DNA of 64,000 nt from Thalassovita mangrovi (GCF_009857745.1 NZ_WWEN01000003.1:124001-188000), one strand, 5' to 3'; numbered from the stretch's first letter, positions 25,843-34,822 are shown. Made by a program: numbers and translations. Notes: generated from the letters alone by a model not told the origin.

Positions 25843-26846
25843 GCGGCGGCCTCGATCCGGGTGGTGCGCGCCACGGTGGTTTCGATCAGCTCGGCCAGGC
25901 TGTCACCGCGCGCGCGCGCGGCGAAGTTCAGCGCCATCCGGTGGCTCAGCACCGGGCGGGCCATCGCGGCGACGTCTTCGACCGAGGGGGCCAGCCGCCC
26001 CTGCAGCATCGCCCGCGCCCGCACCGTCAGCATCAAGGCCTGCGCCGCGCGCGGCCCCGGGCCCCAGGCGACGGTCTGTTTCACCCGCTCATCCGCGGTT
26101 TCGTCATCGGGACGGAAGGCTCGGACCAGATCGAGGATCGCCTCGACCACACTATCGCCCACCGGCATCCGCCGCAGCAGGGTCTGGGCACGGATCAGTT
26201 CCTCGGCGGTGAAGACCTCATGCGCTTCCTCCTCGGCCACCCCGGTGGTGGCCAGAAGGATGTCGCGTTCGGTCTGCCGGTCGGGATAGGCCACGTCGAT
26301 CTGCACCAGGAAGCGGTCGAGCTGCGCCTCGGGCAAAGGATAGGTGCCTTCCTGTTCGATCGGGTTCTGCGTCGCCAGCACGTGGAACGGTTCGCCCAGC
26401 ACCCGGGTTTCGCCCGCCACGGTGATGTGATGTTCCTGCATCGCCTGCAGCAGCGCCGATTGCGTCCGCGGGCTGGCGCGGTTGATTTCGTCCGCCATCA
26501 AGAGCTGACAGAAAATCGGCCCGGGCACGAAGCGGAACGACCGGCGCCCCTCGGCATCGGTTTCCAGAACCTCGGAGCCAAGGATATCTGCCGGCATCAG
26601 GTCGGGGGTGAACTGGATACGGTTGCCGTGCAGCCCCATGACGGTACTCAACGTATCGACCAGCCGGGTCTTGCCCAATCCCGGCAGACCGATCAGCAGC
26701 GCGTGACCGCCGCACAGCAGCGCCGACAGGGTCAGGTCGACGACCTGTTCCTGACCGATGAACCGCCGGGTGATCGATGCCTTCGCCTCCGCCAGCTTGG
26801 ATTCGAGCGCTTCGATTTCGGCCAGCAGGTCGGTGGCATCGGACAT
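25839..26846 (-). CDS. MoxR-family AAA ATPase
   Basis: A 335-residue AAA_3 ATPase acting as a chaperone-like remodeler. The Walker A motif is GLPGLGKTRL (about 54-63), Walker B LLMADEINRASP, sensor 1 VLATQNPIEQEGTYPLPEAQLDRF, and the lid domain has a WGPGPRAAQAL sensor 2. The start at 26846 follows GGAG. It leads a four-gene operon with DUF58, BatA/DUF4159 and a GATase-like membrane protein, and is divergent to the DUF1285 gene. Confidence 0.92.
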   Translation of the reverse strand: MSDATDLLAEIEALESKLAEAKASITRRFIGQEQVVDLTLSALLCGGHALLIGLPGLGKTRLVDTLSTVMGLHGNRIQFTPDLMPADILGSEVLETDAEGRRSFRFVPGPIFCQLLMADEINRASPRTQSALLQAMQEHHITVAGETRVLGEPFHVLATQNPIEQEGTYPLPEAQLDRFLVQIDVAYPDRQTERDILLATTGVAEEEAHEVFTAEELIRAQTLLRRMPVGDSVVEAILDLVRAFRPDDETADERVKQTVAWGPGPRAAQALMLTVRARAMLQGRLAPSVEDVAAMARPVLSHRMALNFAARARGDSLAELIETTVARTTRIEAAA

Positions 26847-26915
26847 GGTCAAACTCCGCTGTGAACTATATTGGTAGAATTGAGTGTATCGCGCCAAACG
26901 CAAATGGCAAAAGCA

Positions 26916-27509
26916 ATGAGCCAACAAATGTCCGTGAAACCGTCGACCGAAAGCCTGACCGCCGCCGCCCGCGCCGCTTCCAAGGGCAAGGGCCTGCCGC
27001 CTGTGCATTTGTGGAACCCGCCGTTCTGCGGTGATCTGGACATGCGTATCGCCCGTGATGGGACATGGTTTTATCTGGGCACCCCGATCGGGCGGCCCGA
27101 GCTCGTCCGCCTGTTTTCCACGATTCTGCGAAAGGACGATGACAGGTATTTCCTTGTCACCCCGGTGGAAAAGGTCGGCATCACGGTCGAGGACGCGCCC
27201 TTCGTGGCGGTGGATTTCGAGGCCGAGGGGGAAGGCCGCGACCAGGTGCTGCGCTTCACCACCAATGTGGGCGATCAAACCAAGGCCGGCCCCGACGCGC
27301 CGATCCGCGTGGTGCGCGACAGTGAGACCGGCGAACCTTCGCCCTATGTGCTGGTGCGCGCCAATCTTGAGGCGCTGATCGACCGCAAGAGCTTCTACCG
27401 GCTGGTCGATCTGGGCGCCCATCACGAGGTGGATGGCGAAAGCTGGTTCGGGCTGTGGTCGGGCGGCGCGTTCTTCCCGGTGATCCCGTCGGCCGAATTG
27501 CCGGACTGA
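26916..27509 (+). CDS. DUF1285-family protein
   Basis: A soluble protein of about 197 residues. The family hallmark is [45 protein letters not shown] in the first third, followed by [12 protein letters not shown] and [24 protein letters not shown] at the end. The function is unknown. The start is uncertain between ATGs at 26904, 26916 and 26928; none has a good binding site. The TTG at 26871 is too close to the divergent MoxR promoter region to be preferred. Confidence 0.82.
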   Translation: MSQQMSVKPSTESLTAAARAASKGKGLPPVHLWNPPFCGDLDMRIARDGTWFYLGTPIGRPELVRLFSTILRKDDDRYFLVTPVEKVGITVEDAPFVAVDFEAEGEGRDQVLRFTTNVGDQTKAGPDAPIRVVRDSETGEPSPYVLVRANLEALIDRKSFYRLVDLGAHHEVDGESWFGLWSGGAFFPVIPSAELPD

Positions 27510-27553
27510 CCCCGCTTTCCACCGGCCCAAACCTTTTTAACTTCTCCTGAATA

Positions 27554-27577
27554 CTGCTGACAGAATGCTGTCAGCAG
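27554..27577. promoter_or_regulatory. Perfect 24-bp palindrome, likely WYL-regulator operator
   Basis: CTGCTGACAG-aatg-CTGTCAGCAG has perfect 10-bp arms. It lies 46 bases upstream of the VOC start codon, in an operon whose second gene encodes a YafY/WYL regulator. TGACAG...CTGTCA inverted repeats are suited to dimeric HTH regulators, so autoregulation is likely. The link to the regulator is inference from position. Confidence 0.6.
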
Positions 27578-27614
27578 CCTTGTGTCATACCCTCCTTGTC
27601 ATTCACACAAGGAG
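27578..27614 (+). promoter_or_regulatory. RBS-sequestering alternative hairpins
   Basis: The leader can form two mutually exclusive stems over the ribosome binding site AAGGAG (27609-27614). CTCCTTGT (27592-27599) pairs with ACAAGGAG (27607-27614) around a 7-nt loop. Alternatively CCTTGTGT (27578-27585) pairs with ACACAAGG (27605-27612). Either would hide the binding site of the VOC gene. This looks like an RNA-level switch, thermometer or simple translational damper. Confidence 0.5.
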
Positions 27615-27622
27615 TTCGCGCA

Positions 27623-27994
27623 ATGACCCAACAGCCAATCGTCGTCTGGTCCGAAATCCCGGTTTCGGATATGCAGAAATCCATCGCCTTTTACGAAACC
27701 GTCTTCGGATACGACATGAAACTGGATGAAACCGGACCCAACCCCATCGCCGTTCTGGGCAGCGCATTGAATGCGGTGGGCGGGCATCTCTACCCGGGCA
27801 AGCCGGCCGAGGCCGGTCAGGGTCCGACCCTGCATCTGGCGGTGCCCGGCGCGCTGGAAGACGCCGCCACGCGCTGCGCTCAGGCGGGCGGCACCGTGTT
27901 GAGCGGACCGGTTGCGATCCCGCCCGGCCGCTTCGTCTACGCCCGGGACCCGGACGGCAATTCGCTGGGCCTGTTTGAACCGAAGGTGGCCTGA
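27623..27994 (+). CDS. VOC-family (glyoxalase-like) protein
   Basis: A 123-residue vicinal-oxygen-chelate protein. The segments VVWSEIPVSDMQKSIAFYETVFGYDM and GRFVYARDPDGNSLGLFEP are the family ends. Glu near the C-terminus and His in GGHLYPG/LHLAV are possible metal ligands. The substrate is unknown; such small VOC proteins with a WYL regulator are often linked to detoxification. The ATG at 27623 is eight bases behind AAGGAG, which is itself caught in hairpins. Its TGA overlaps the regulator ATG. Confidence 0.82.
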   Translation: MTQQPIVVWSEIPVSDMQKSIAFYETVFGYDMKLDETGPNPIAVLGSALNAVGGHLYPGKPAEAGQGPTLHLAVPGALEDAATRCAQAGGTVLSGPVAIPPGRFVYARDPDGNSLGLFEPKVA

Positions 27995-28683
27995 TGCGCC
28001 GCGCCGACCGCCTGTTTCAGATCGTGCAATACCTGCGCGGCGGGCGGTTGGTGACGGCGGCGCAATTGGCCGAGAAACTGGAGGTCACGCCGCGGACCAT
28101 CTACCGCGACGTGGCCGACCTGATCGGGTCGGGCGTGCCGATCGAAGGCGAGGCCGGGGTCGGGTACGTCATGCGTGACGGTTACGACCTGCCGCCGCTG
28201 ATGTTTTCGTCGGACGAAATCGTGGCTCTTGTGGCCGGGGCGCGGATGATCCGCGCGTGGGGCGGCAGCTCGATGGCGACCGCGGCCGAGGAAGCGCTGG
28301 TCAAGATCAACGCGGTGCTGCCCGAGGCGGCCCGGTCAAGGGCCGAAGAGGTGCAGGTTCACGCCCTGGCGCTGCAGGACATGACCGACGCATTGCGCGA
28401 CCGGATCGACCGCGTCGAGGCCGCCGCCAACAGCAATACAAGACTGCACATCGCCTATGAGGATGAAAGCGGCAACGCGACCAGCCGCAGCATCCTGCCG
28501 CTGGGGCTGTGGTTCTGGGGCAAGGTCTGGACCGTGGTCTGCTGGTGCGAGCTGCGCGAGGATTTCCGCATGTTCCGGCTCGACCGCATTCAAAGCTTCA
28601 GCGAAGGCGGTACATTCAAACCGCGCCCGGGCCAAACCCTGCGCGATTTCTACCGGCTGGAAGCCTACAAGCGCCGGTCTTAA
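27994..28683 (+). CDS. YafY/WYL-type transcriptional regulator
   Basis: A 229-residue regulator. The N-terminal HTH_11 domain RRADRLFQIVQYLRGGRLVTAAQLAEKLEVTPRTIYRDVADL (2-43) is of the DeoR/YafY kind, and the C-terminal half (about 140-225) is a WYL-type sensor domain with LPLGLWFWGKVWTVVCWCELREDFRMFRLDRI. It is cotranscribed with the VOC gene (TGATG overlap) and probably binds the 24-bp palindrome upstream. The stop overlaps that of convergent tesB. Confidence 0.88.
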   Translation: MRRADRLFQIVQYLRGGRLVTAAQLAEKLEVTPRTIYRDVADLIGSGVPIEGEAGVGYVMRDGYDLPPLMFSSDEIVALVAGARMIRAWGGSSMATAAEEALVKINAVLPEAARSRAEEVQVHALALQDMTDALRDRIDRVEAAANSNTRLHIAYEDESGNATSRSILPLGLWFWGKVWTVVCWCELREDFRMFRLDRIQSFSEGGTFKPRPGQTLRDFYRLEAYKRRS

Positions 28684-29564
28684 TCCTTCAGATCGATATT
28701 CCGCACCAGACCTTCCTGCGCGGTGCTGGCGACAAGCCGCCCGTCGCGGGTGAAGATCTGGCCGCGGTTGAAGCCGCGCGCGCCGCCGGCCCAGGGGCTG
28801 TCCATCGCGTAAAGCAGCCATTCGTCCATGCGGAAATCGTCATGGAACCACATCGCGTGGTCGAGGCTGGCGAATTGCATGTCGGGATCGACGAAGGCCT
28901 TGGCGAAGGGCAAAACGCAGGTGCCCAGCAGGCCATAATCCGAAGTATAGGCCAGCGCCGCGCGGTGCAGATCGGGATCGTCGCCGAAATCGCCGCGCAC
29001 CCTGATCCACATGTTCTGGACCGGTTCCTGCTTTTCGCGGGTGAAGGGCGGGCGCAGCCCCACCGGGCGCATTTCGATCGGGCGCGGCATGTTCAGCCAG
29101 TTCAGGAACGCCTCGGGCAGATCGCCGCGCATCCGTTCGCCCAGTTCCTCGTCGCTTTCCAGCTCCTCGGGGGGGGGCACGTCGGGCATCTGCACCTGGT
29201 GCGACAGGCCCGGTTCGGTAACGTGGAAGGAGGCGGCAAGGTTCAGGATCGGCTTGCCCGACTGGATCGCCACCACCCGGCGGGTGGCGAAGCTGCGGCC
29301 GTCGCGGTCGCGTTCCACACGGTAGAGAACCGGCTTGGTCGCGTCGCCCGGGCGCATGAAATAGGCATGCAGAGAATGCACCGGGCGGTCCGGATCGGCG
29401 GTCCGGATCGCCGACATCAGCGCCTGGCCGATCACCTGGCCGCCAAAGGAGCGGCCCCGCCCCTGCGGCGTGGCGATGCCGCGAAAGAAATTGTCTTCGA
29501 CGGTTTCGACCTCGAGAACGTCGTGAAGCCATTTGACCATATCGGTGCCGGTCTGTTCCGCCAT
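28680..29564 (-). CDS. tesB: Acyl-CoA thioesterase II
   Basis: A 294-residue double hot-dog thioesterase hydrolysing acyl-CoA to free acid and CoA. Seen are RGRSFGGQVIGQAL (35-48), HSLHAYFMRPGD (63-74), GRSFATRRVVAIQ and the C-terminal SLDHAMWFHDDFRMDEWLLYAMDSPWAGGARGFNRGQIF. The active-site Asp in the second hot dog is present in DHAMWFH. The length matches TesB. The transcript appears monocistronic. Confidence 0.92.
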   Translation of the reverse strand: MAEQTGTDMVKWLHDVLEVETVEDNFFRGIATPQGRGRSFGGQVIGQALMSAIRTADPDRPVHSLHAYFMRPGDATKPVLYRVERDRDGRSFATRRVVAIQSGKPILNLAASFHVTEPGLSHQVQMPDVPPPEELESDEELGERMRGDLPEAFLNWLNMPRPIEMRPVGLRPPFTREKQEPVQNMWIRVRGDFGDDPDLHRAALAYTSDYGLLGTCVLPFAKAFVDPDMQFASLDHAMWFHDDFRMDEWLLYAMDSPWAGGARGFNRGQIFTRDGRLVASTAQEGLVRNIDLKD

Positions 29565-29658
29565 CTTCTATCCCATCGCAGCCTGCGTTTCGTCCTAAAC
29601 GACTGCAACGCGCGGAAAAGTGCAAGCTCTAACGGGACGTCACGACGCGGTGCCGTCG

Positions 29659-30576
29659 TCAGTGACCGATCAGCCGGGTGTCCGCACAGACCGATCCGAA
29701 GCTTTCCAGCTCCAGCACCGCATGGGCGATTCCGTGGCGGTCCTTCAGGGCCCGCTTGACCGCGATCTTGACCTCTTCGGCGTCGGTCGTGCCGTCCAGC
29801 ACCACGTGGCTTTCCAGCGCGGTTTCGTGTTCCTGCATGCGCCAGACATGCAGGTGATGGATGTCGCCCACCCCATCGATCCCGCGCAAGGTCGCGGCGA
29901 CCTCTTCCAGGTCGGTGTCTTCCGGCGCGCCCAGCATCAGGATGCGGATCACCGGCAGGATGCCCTGCCAGGAATGCCACAGGATGTAGCCCGAAATCAG
30001 CAGCGTCACGATCGGGTCGACCAGCCGCCAGTCATACAGCAGGATCAAGGTGCCGCCGACGATCACCGCCACCGATCCCATCGCATCGGCCAGATTGTGC
30101 AGGAAGGCCGCCCGCATATTCGCGCTGTCGCCGCTCAGCCGCCAGATCAGCAGCGCCGTGACGCTGTCGATCACCAAGGCGACGACGGCGACGATCACCA
30201 CGATCCAGCCTTCGACCTCAGCCGGGTTGAACAGTCGCTGCACCCCTTCGGCCGCCAGGTAGAAGGCCACCACGATCAGCGTGGTGTAATTGATCAAGGC
30301 CGCCACCACCTCGGCCCGGCCATAGCCGAAGGTCATCGAGGCATCCGCCGGGCGCTTGCCGATGCGGCGGGCGAAGAAGGCGATGACCAGCGACAAGGCG
30401 TCGGACAGGTTGTGGATCGCATCGGCGATCAGCGCCAGCGATCCCGACACCACCCCCGCCACGATCTGCGCGAAGGTCAGCAGGATATTGACCGCCACCG
30501 CCCAGGCCACCCGCCGGTCGCCGCTGTCGAGATCGGGATGGTGGTGATGGTGCCCGTGGTGGTGATCATGCGGCAT
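29659..30576 (-). CDS. Cation diffusion facilitator transporter
   Basis: A 305-residue CDF (ZitB/CzcD-like) metal/proton antiporter. It begins with a His-rich tail, residues 4-13, that may bind Zn. Six membrane helices follow, with the metal-site motifs ADAIHNLSDA (helix 2) and FLHNLADAMG (helix 5). The cytoplasmic C-terminal domain contains HHLHVWRM. Zn(II), possibly Cd or Co, export is expected. It follows the ABC ATPase gene by nine bases in the same operon. Confidence 0.9.
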   Translation of the reverse strand: MPHDHHHGHHHHHPDLDSGDRRVAWAVAVNILLTFAQIVAGVVSGSLALIADAIHNLSDALSLVIAFFARRIGKRPADASMTFGYGRAEVVAALINYTTLIVVAFYLAAEGVQRLFNPAEVEGWIVVIVAVVALVIDSVTALLIWRLSGDSANMRAAFLHNLADAMGSVAVIVGGTLILLYDWRLVDPIVTLLISGYILWHSWQGILPVIRILMLGAPEDTDLEEVAATLRGIDGVGDIHHLHVWRMQEHETALESHVVLDGTTDAEEVKIAVKRALKDRHGIAHAVLELESFGSVCADTRLIGH

Positions 30577-30585
30577 GTCGCGCCC

Positions 30586-31512
30586 TCAGCTTCGGGTCAG
30601 TTCCAGGAAGACGTCCTGAAGATCGGCCTCTTCGGTCTTCACGTCGCGGATGCGGATGCCAGCGTCGCGCACCGCCGCCAGCACCTGTTCGGCGCTGGTC
30701 TGATGCGCGTGGTAGCTCAGCGCCACGGCGCCGTCGGCGCGGGTTTCCACCGCGATGCCGGGGGCCTCGGGCAGGGTCGTCACCGCGTCTTCGGGGTGGA
30801 TCACCATGGTCTTGGCGTCGATCCGGTTCAGCAAGTTGTCCTTGCTGTCGCGCGCCACCACCTCGCCCTGGTTGATGATGGCGATCTCGTCGCACATCTC
30901 CTCCGCCTCTTCGAGGTAATGGGTGGTCAGGATGATGGTCATGCCCTCATCGTTCAGCTTGCGCACATTCGACCACAGCATCTGGCGCAGCTCGATATCG
31001 ACGCCGGCGGTGGGTTCGTCCAGCACCAGCACATGCGGCGCATGCACCAGGGCCTTGCCCAACAAAAGCCGCCGCCGCATCCCGCCCGACAGGGTGCGGG
31101 CATAGGCATCGGCCTTGTCCTCTAGCCCGATCAGCTTGAGGATCTCGTCGGTCCGCCGCTGTGCCTTGGGCACCGCATAAAGCCCCGCCTGCACCTCCAG
31201 CGCCGCGCGCGCGGTGAAAAACGCATCCAGGTTCAGTTCCTGCGGCATTACCCCGATCGAGGCGCGGCTTTGCCGCGGGTTCACGTCCTGATCGAAGCCC
31301 CAGATATTCACCTGCCCCGCGGTTTTCACCACCAGACCGGCCAGGATATTGATCAGCGTCGACTTGCCCGCCCCGTTCGGGCCCAGCAGCCCGAACACCG
31401 ATCCCTGCGGGATATCCAGGTCGATGCCCTTCAACGCATGCTTTTCCGGCTGTCCCTTGGCGCCGCGATAGGTCTTGCGCAGACCGCGGATTTCGATGGC
31501 ATTGCTGCCCAT
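30586..31512 (-). CDS. YadG-like ABC transporter ATPase
   Basis: A 308-residue ATP-binding subunit of the ABC-2/drug-export class. Walker A GPNGAGKS is at residues 44-51, the signature LSGGMRRR about 145, Walker B VLVLDEPTAGVD about 165 and the switch His in TTHYLEEAEEMCD. Length and motifs match E. coli YadG (308 residues). No membrane-spanning YadH-like partner lies next to it; instead it is followed by a CDF transporter gene. Either the permease is elsewhere or the ATPase works with an unlinked partner. Confidence 0.88.
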   Translation of the reverse strand: MGSNAIEIRGLRKTYRGAKGQPEKHALKGIDLDIPQGSVFGLLGPNGAGKSTLINILAGLVVKTAGQVNIWGFDQDVNPRQSRASIGVMPQELNLDAFFTARAALEVQAGLYAVPKAQRRTDEILKLIGLEDKADAYARTLSGGMRRRLLLGKALVHAPHVLVLDEPTAGVDIELRQMLWSNVRKLNDEGMTIILTTHYLEEAEEMCDEIAIINQGEVVARDSKDNLLNRIDAKTMVIHPEDAVTTLPEAPGIAVETRADGAVALSYHAHQTSAEQVLAAVRDAGIRIRDVKTEEADLQDVFLELTRS

Positions 31513-31588
31513 GGCACTACTTGCCCCCGGCTTTATGATCGCTCATAACAGCACCTAGATCATGTGCAGCCAAAAGGAAACGTCCCGG

Positions 31589-31774
31589 ATGACGACCCAA
31601 GCGCCAGAAATCAAGATTGTCGAGAGCTCCAAGATTGCCTGCGACGGCGGCGAAGGCGTCCTGGGCCACCCCCGCGTCTGGCTGCACATCCCGGAAGAAA
31701 CCGGTTACATCGAATGCCCCTATTGCGATGCGAAATACATCCTGAAGGGATCGGCGGCTGATCAGAACGGCTGA
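31589..31774 (+). CDS. zf-CHCC zinc-finger protein
   Basis: A 61-residue protein with the zf-CHCC fold related to the NDUFS6 subunit of complex I. The ligands are Cys in IACDGG, His in GHPRVWLHIP, and the CPYC pair in ECPYCDAKYIL. The ATG at 31589 is behind AAGGA with a long 11-nt spacer; the ATG at 31562 has no site. It probably stabilises respiratory complex I or binds Zn. This gene type is common beside essential genes in this group. Confidence 0.82.
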   Translation: MTTQAPEIKIVESSKIACDGGEGVLGHPRVWLHIPEETGYIECPYCDAKYILKGSAADQNG

Positions 31775-31812
31775 CCCCGGACGGGTCGCAGTCGCGACAC
31801 CGGCGGAATTCT

Positions 31813-31835
31813 GAGTATTTTTAGAACGATGAAAG
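31813..31835 (+). repeat. Dispersed GTATTT element, copy 2 (after zf-CHCC)
   Basis: GAGTATTTTTAGAACGATGA matches the conserved tail, without the GC-rich hairpins, 39 bases after the zf-CHCC stop and in sense with it. The remainder of the 140-bp gap to polA shows nothing else clear. Confidence 0.55.
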
Positions 31836-31915
31836 GGCTGGGCGGATTGCCGTCTGGCCCAATGGGTTTCGGCATGGCATGAAAGGCCACGCGCAACAGA
31901 ACCGGGGGAAAGAGC

Positions 31916-34717
31916 ATGACATTCGGCAAGGGCTGCCACCTGCACCTGATCGACGGATCGGCCTTCATCTTCCGCGCCTATCACGCGCTGCCGCCGCTGA
32001 CGCGGAAATCCGACGGCCTGCCGATCGGCGCGGTGGCGGGGTTCTGCAACATGCTGCAGCGCTATATCGACGGCAATAACGGCTCCGACGCCGCGACCCA
32101 TGTGGCGGTGATCTTCGACTATTCCGGCAAGAGCTTCCGCAACGACCTTTACGACCAGTACAAGGCCAACCGCCCGCCCGCGCCCGAGGACCTGGTGCCG
32201 CAATTCCCGCTGACCCGCGAAGCCACCCGCGCCTTCAACATCGCCTGCGAGGAAATCGAAGGCTACGAGGCCGACGACATCATCGCCACGCTGGCGCATC
32301 AGGCGCGCGACGCGGGCGGCCGCGTCACCATCGTGAGTTCCGACAAGGACCTGATGCAGCTGGTCGGCGACGGCGTCGAAATGCTCGACCCGATGAAGAA
32401 CAAGCGGATCGACCGCGAGGGCGTGATGGAAAAATTCGGCGTCGGCCCGGAACGGGTTGTCGACGTGCAGGCGCTTGCCGGCGACAGCGTCGACAACGTG
32501 CCCGGCGCGCCCGGCATCGGGGTGAAGACCGCCGCGTTGCTGATCAACGAATACGGATCGCTCGAGGAACTGTTGGACCGGGCCGAGGAAATCAAGCAGC
32601 CCAAGCGGCGCCAGACCCTGATCGAAAAGCGCGACCAGATCGAGATGTCGAAGAAGCTGGTGCAGCTCGATTGCCACATGGAGCTCGACTTCACGCTGGA
32701 CGATCTGGAAGTGCGCGATCCCGATCCCGAGGTCCTGATGCATTTCCTGGCCGAGATGGAATTCCGCACCCTGACCAAGCGGATCGCCGATCAGATCGGA
32801 GTCGAACCGCCCGCGATCAAGGACACCGACCCGCGCGGCGCCGAACCGGGCGAAGCCGATACACCCGAGGAACTGCCCTTCAAACCCGAGGACTATGAAT
32901 GCGTGCGCGACGCCGCCGCGCTGGCGGGCTGGATCGCGCAGGCGCGCGAACGCGGCTACGTGGCGGTGGACACCGAAACGACGGGGCTGGACGAAATGCG
33001 CGCCGATCTGGTCGGCATTTCGCTGTGCATCGAGCCGGGCAAGGCCTGCTATATTCCGCTGGCGCACAAGGACGGGGCGGATGACCTCTTTGGCTCCGAC
33101 AACCTGGCCGAGGGGCAGATGCCGCTGGACGAGGCGCTGGACCTGCTGAAACCGGTCCTGGAGGACGAAAGCGTCCTGAAGATCGGCCAGAACATGAAAT
33201 ACGACGCCAAGATCTTCGCCCGCTACGGGGTGGATGTGGCGCCGATCGACGACACGATGCTGATGTCCTACGCGATGAATGCGGGGCTGCACGGCCACGG
33301 CATGGACACGCTGTCGGAACGCTACCTGGGCCACACGCCGATCCCGATCAAATCGCTGCTGGGATCGGGCAAGTCGCAGATCACCTTCGACCGGGTGCCG
33401 GTGGATGACGCGGTGAAATACGCCGCCGAAGACGCCGATATCACCCTGCGCCTGTGGCAGCTGTTCAAGCCGCAGCTGCACCAGACCCGCGTCACCACCG
33501 TCTACGAGACGCTGGAACGCCCGCTGGTGCCGGTGCTGGCGCGGATGGAAATGGACGGGATCAAGGTCGACCGCGATACGCTGTCGCGCATGTCCAACGC
33601 CTTCGCCCAGAAAATGGCCGGGTTCGAGGCCGAGCTTTACGAACTCGCGGGCCACGAATTCAACGTCCAGTCCCCCGCCCAGGTCGGCGCGATCCTGTTC
33701 GAGGAAATGGGGCTGGAAGGCGGCAAGAAGACCAAGACCGGTCAATGGTCGACCCCGGCGGATGTGCTGGAGGACCTCGCCACCGAACACGATTTCGCCG
33801 CCCGCGTGCTGGATTACCGCCAGCTGCAGAAGCTGAAATCGACCTATACCGACGCGCTGCAGGATCACATCCACCCCGAAACGGGCCGCGTTCACACTTC
33901 CTACCTGCAAAGCGGCGCCAACACCGGCCGGCTGTCCTCGAACGATCCGAACCTGCAGAACATCCCTGTCAGGTCCGAGGAAGGCCGCCGCATCCGCGAA
34001 GCCTTCGTCGCGGACGAAGGCAAGGTGCTGCTGTCGCTCGACTACAGCCAGATCGAGCTGCGGATCCTGGCCGAAATCGCCGGGATCGACGCGCTGAAAC
34101 AGGCGTTCAAGGACGGGCTCGACATCCACGCGATGACCGCTTCGGAAATGTTCGATGTGCCGCTGGGTGAAATGACGCCGGAGATTCGCCGCCGCGCCAA
34201 GGCGATCAATTTCGGCGTGATCTACGGCATTTCCGCCTTCGGGCTCGCACGTAACCTGCGCATCCCCCGCGCCGAAGCGCAGGACTTCATCACCCGCTAT
34301 TTCGAACGCTTCCCCGGCATCCGCACCTACATGGACGAAACCAAGGAATTCGCCAAGGAACATGGGTTCGTGAAAACCCTGTTCGGGCGCAAGATCAACA
34401 CGCCGGAAATCACCGCCAAGGGCCCGCGCGCCGGTTTCGCCCAACGCGCGGCGATCAACGCGCCGATCCAGGGCACCGCGGCCGACGTGATCCGCCGCGC
34501 GATGATCCGGATGCCCGCCGCCATCGAAGGCCTGCCCGCAAAGATGCTGCTGCAGGTGCATGACGAATTGCTGTTCGAAGTGGACGCCGACCGCGCCGAG
34601 GACGTGATCGCCCGCGCCCGCGAGGTAATGGAAAGCGCCGCCGCCCCCGCCGTGCACCTGTCGGTGCCGCTGACCGTGGATGCCGGCCAGGGCGCCAACT
34701 GGGCCGAGGCGCATTGA
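31916..34717 (+). CDS. polA: DNA polymerase I
   Basis: A 933-residue polymerase. The N-terminal 5'-3' nuclease has LIDGSAFIFRAYHALPPL and VSSDKDLMQLV. A 3'-5' exonuclease domain is present with YVAVDTETTGLDEMRADLVG and GQNMKYDAKIFARYG, whose DEDD acidic residues appear intact, so proofreading is expected. The polymerase domain has LSLDYSQIELRILAEI (motif A), RRRAKAINFGVIYGISAFGLA (motif B) and QVHDELLFEV (motif C). It functions in Okazaki-fragment processing and repair. GGGGAAAG precedes the ATG. Confidence 0.97.
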   Translation: MTFGKGCHLHLIDGSAFIFRAYHALPPLTRKSDGLPIGAVAGFCNMLQRYIDGNNGSDAATHVAVIFDYSGKSFRNDLYDQYKANRPPAPEDLVPQFPLTREATRAFNIACEEIEGYEADDIIATLAHQARDAGGRVTIVSSDKDLMQLVGDGVEMLDPMKNKRIDREGVMEKFGVGPERVVDVQALAGDSVDNVPGAPGIGVKTAALLINEYGSLEELLDRAEEIKQPKRRQTLIEKRDQIEMSKKLVQLDCHMELDFTLDDLEVRDPDPEVLMHFLAEMEFRTLTKRIADQIGVEPPAIKDTDPRGAEPGEADTPEELPFKPEDYECVRDAAALAGWIAQARERGYVAVDTETTGLDEMRADLVGISLCIEPGKACYIPLAHKDGADDLFGSDNLAEGQMPLDEALDLLKPVLEDESVLKIGQNMKYDAKIFARYGVDVAPIDDTMLMSYAMNAGLHGHGMDTLSERYLGHTPIPIKSLLGSGKSQITFDRVPVDDAVKYAAEDADITLRLWQLFKPQLHQTRVTTVYETLERPLVPVLARMEMDGIKVDRDTLSRMSNAFAQKMAGFEAELYELAGHEFNVQSPAQVGAILFEEMGLEGGKKTKTGQWSTPADVLEDLATEHDFAARVLDYRQLQKLKSTYTDALQDHIHPETGRVHTSYLQSGANTGRLSSNDPNLQNIPVRSEEGRRIREAFVADEGKVLLSLDYSQIELRILAEIAGIDALKQAFKDGLDIHAMTASEMFDVPLGEMTPEIRRRAKAINFGVIYGISAFGLARNLRIPRAEAQDFITRYFERFPGIRTYMDETKEFAKEHGFVKTLFGRKINTPEITAKGPRAGFAQRAAINAPIQGTAADVIRRAMIRMPAAIEGLPAKMLLQVHDELLFEVDADRAEDVIARAREVMESAAAPAVHLSVPLTVDAGQGANWAEAH

Positions 34718-34722
34718 GAATG

Positions 34723-34742
34723 AGCGCGCCTTTGGCGCGCGC
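34723..34742 (+). terminator. Hairpin after polA
   Basis: GCGCGCC-ttt-GGCGCGC forms a perfect 7-bp stem six bases after the polA stop. There is no T-run. It is probably a 3' stability element or a Rho-assisted terminator. Confidence 0.4.
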
Positions 34743-34790
34743 TTGATGTCTCACGAATTTGCCTACGCCAAATTCGCTCGGAATTTCCGC

Positions 34791-34822
34791 CTCCGGCGGG
34801 AGTATTTGGACCAAGAAGAAAC
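34791..34822 (+). repeat. Dispersed GTATTT element, copy 3 (after polA)
   Basis: CCGCC-tcc-GGCGG followed by GAGTATTTGGACCAAGAAGA. It is in sense with polA and forms an inverted pair with copy 4, 27 bases away on the other strand. Confidence 0.65.

Noticed and set aside
31517-34714. A 1065-codon minus-strand frame over polA
   Set aside because: It mirrors the third-position GC bias of polA and encodes a low-complexity Arg/His/Gly protein; polA is certain.
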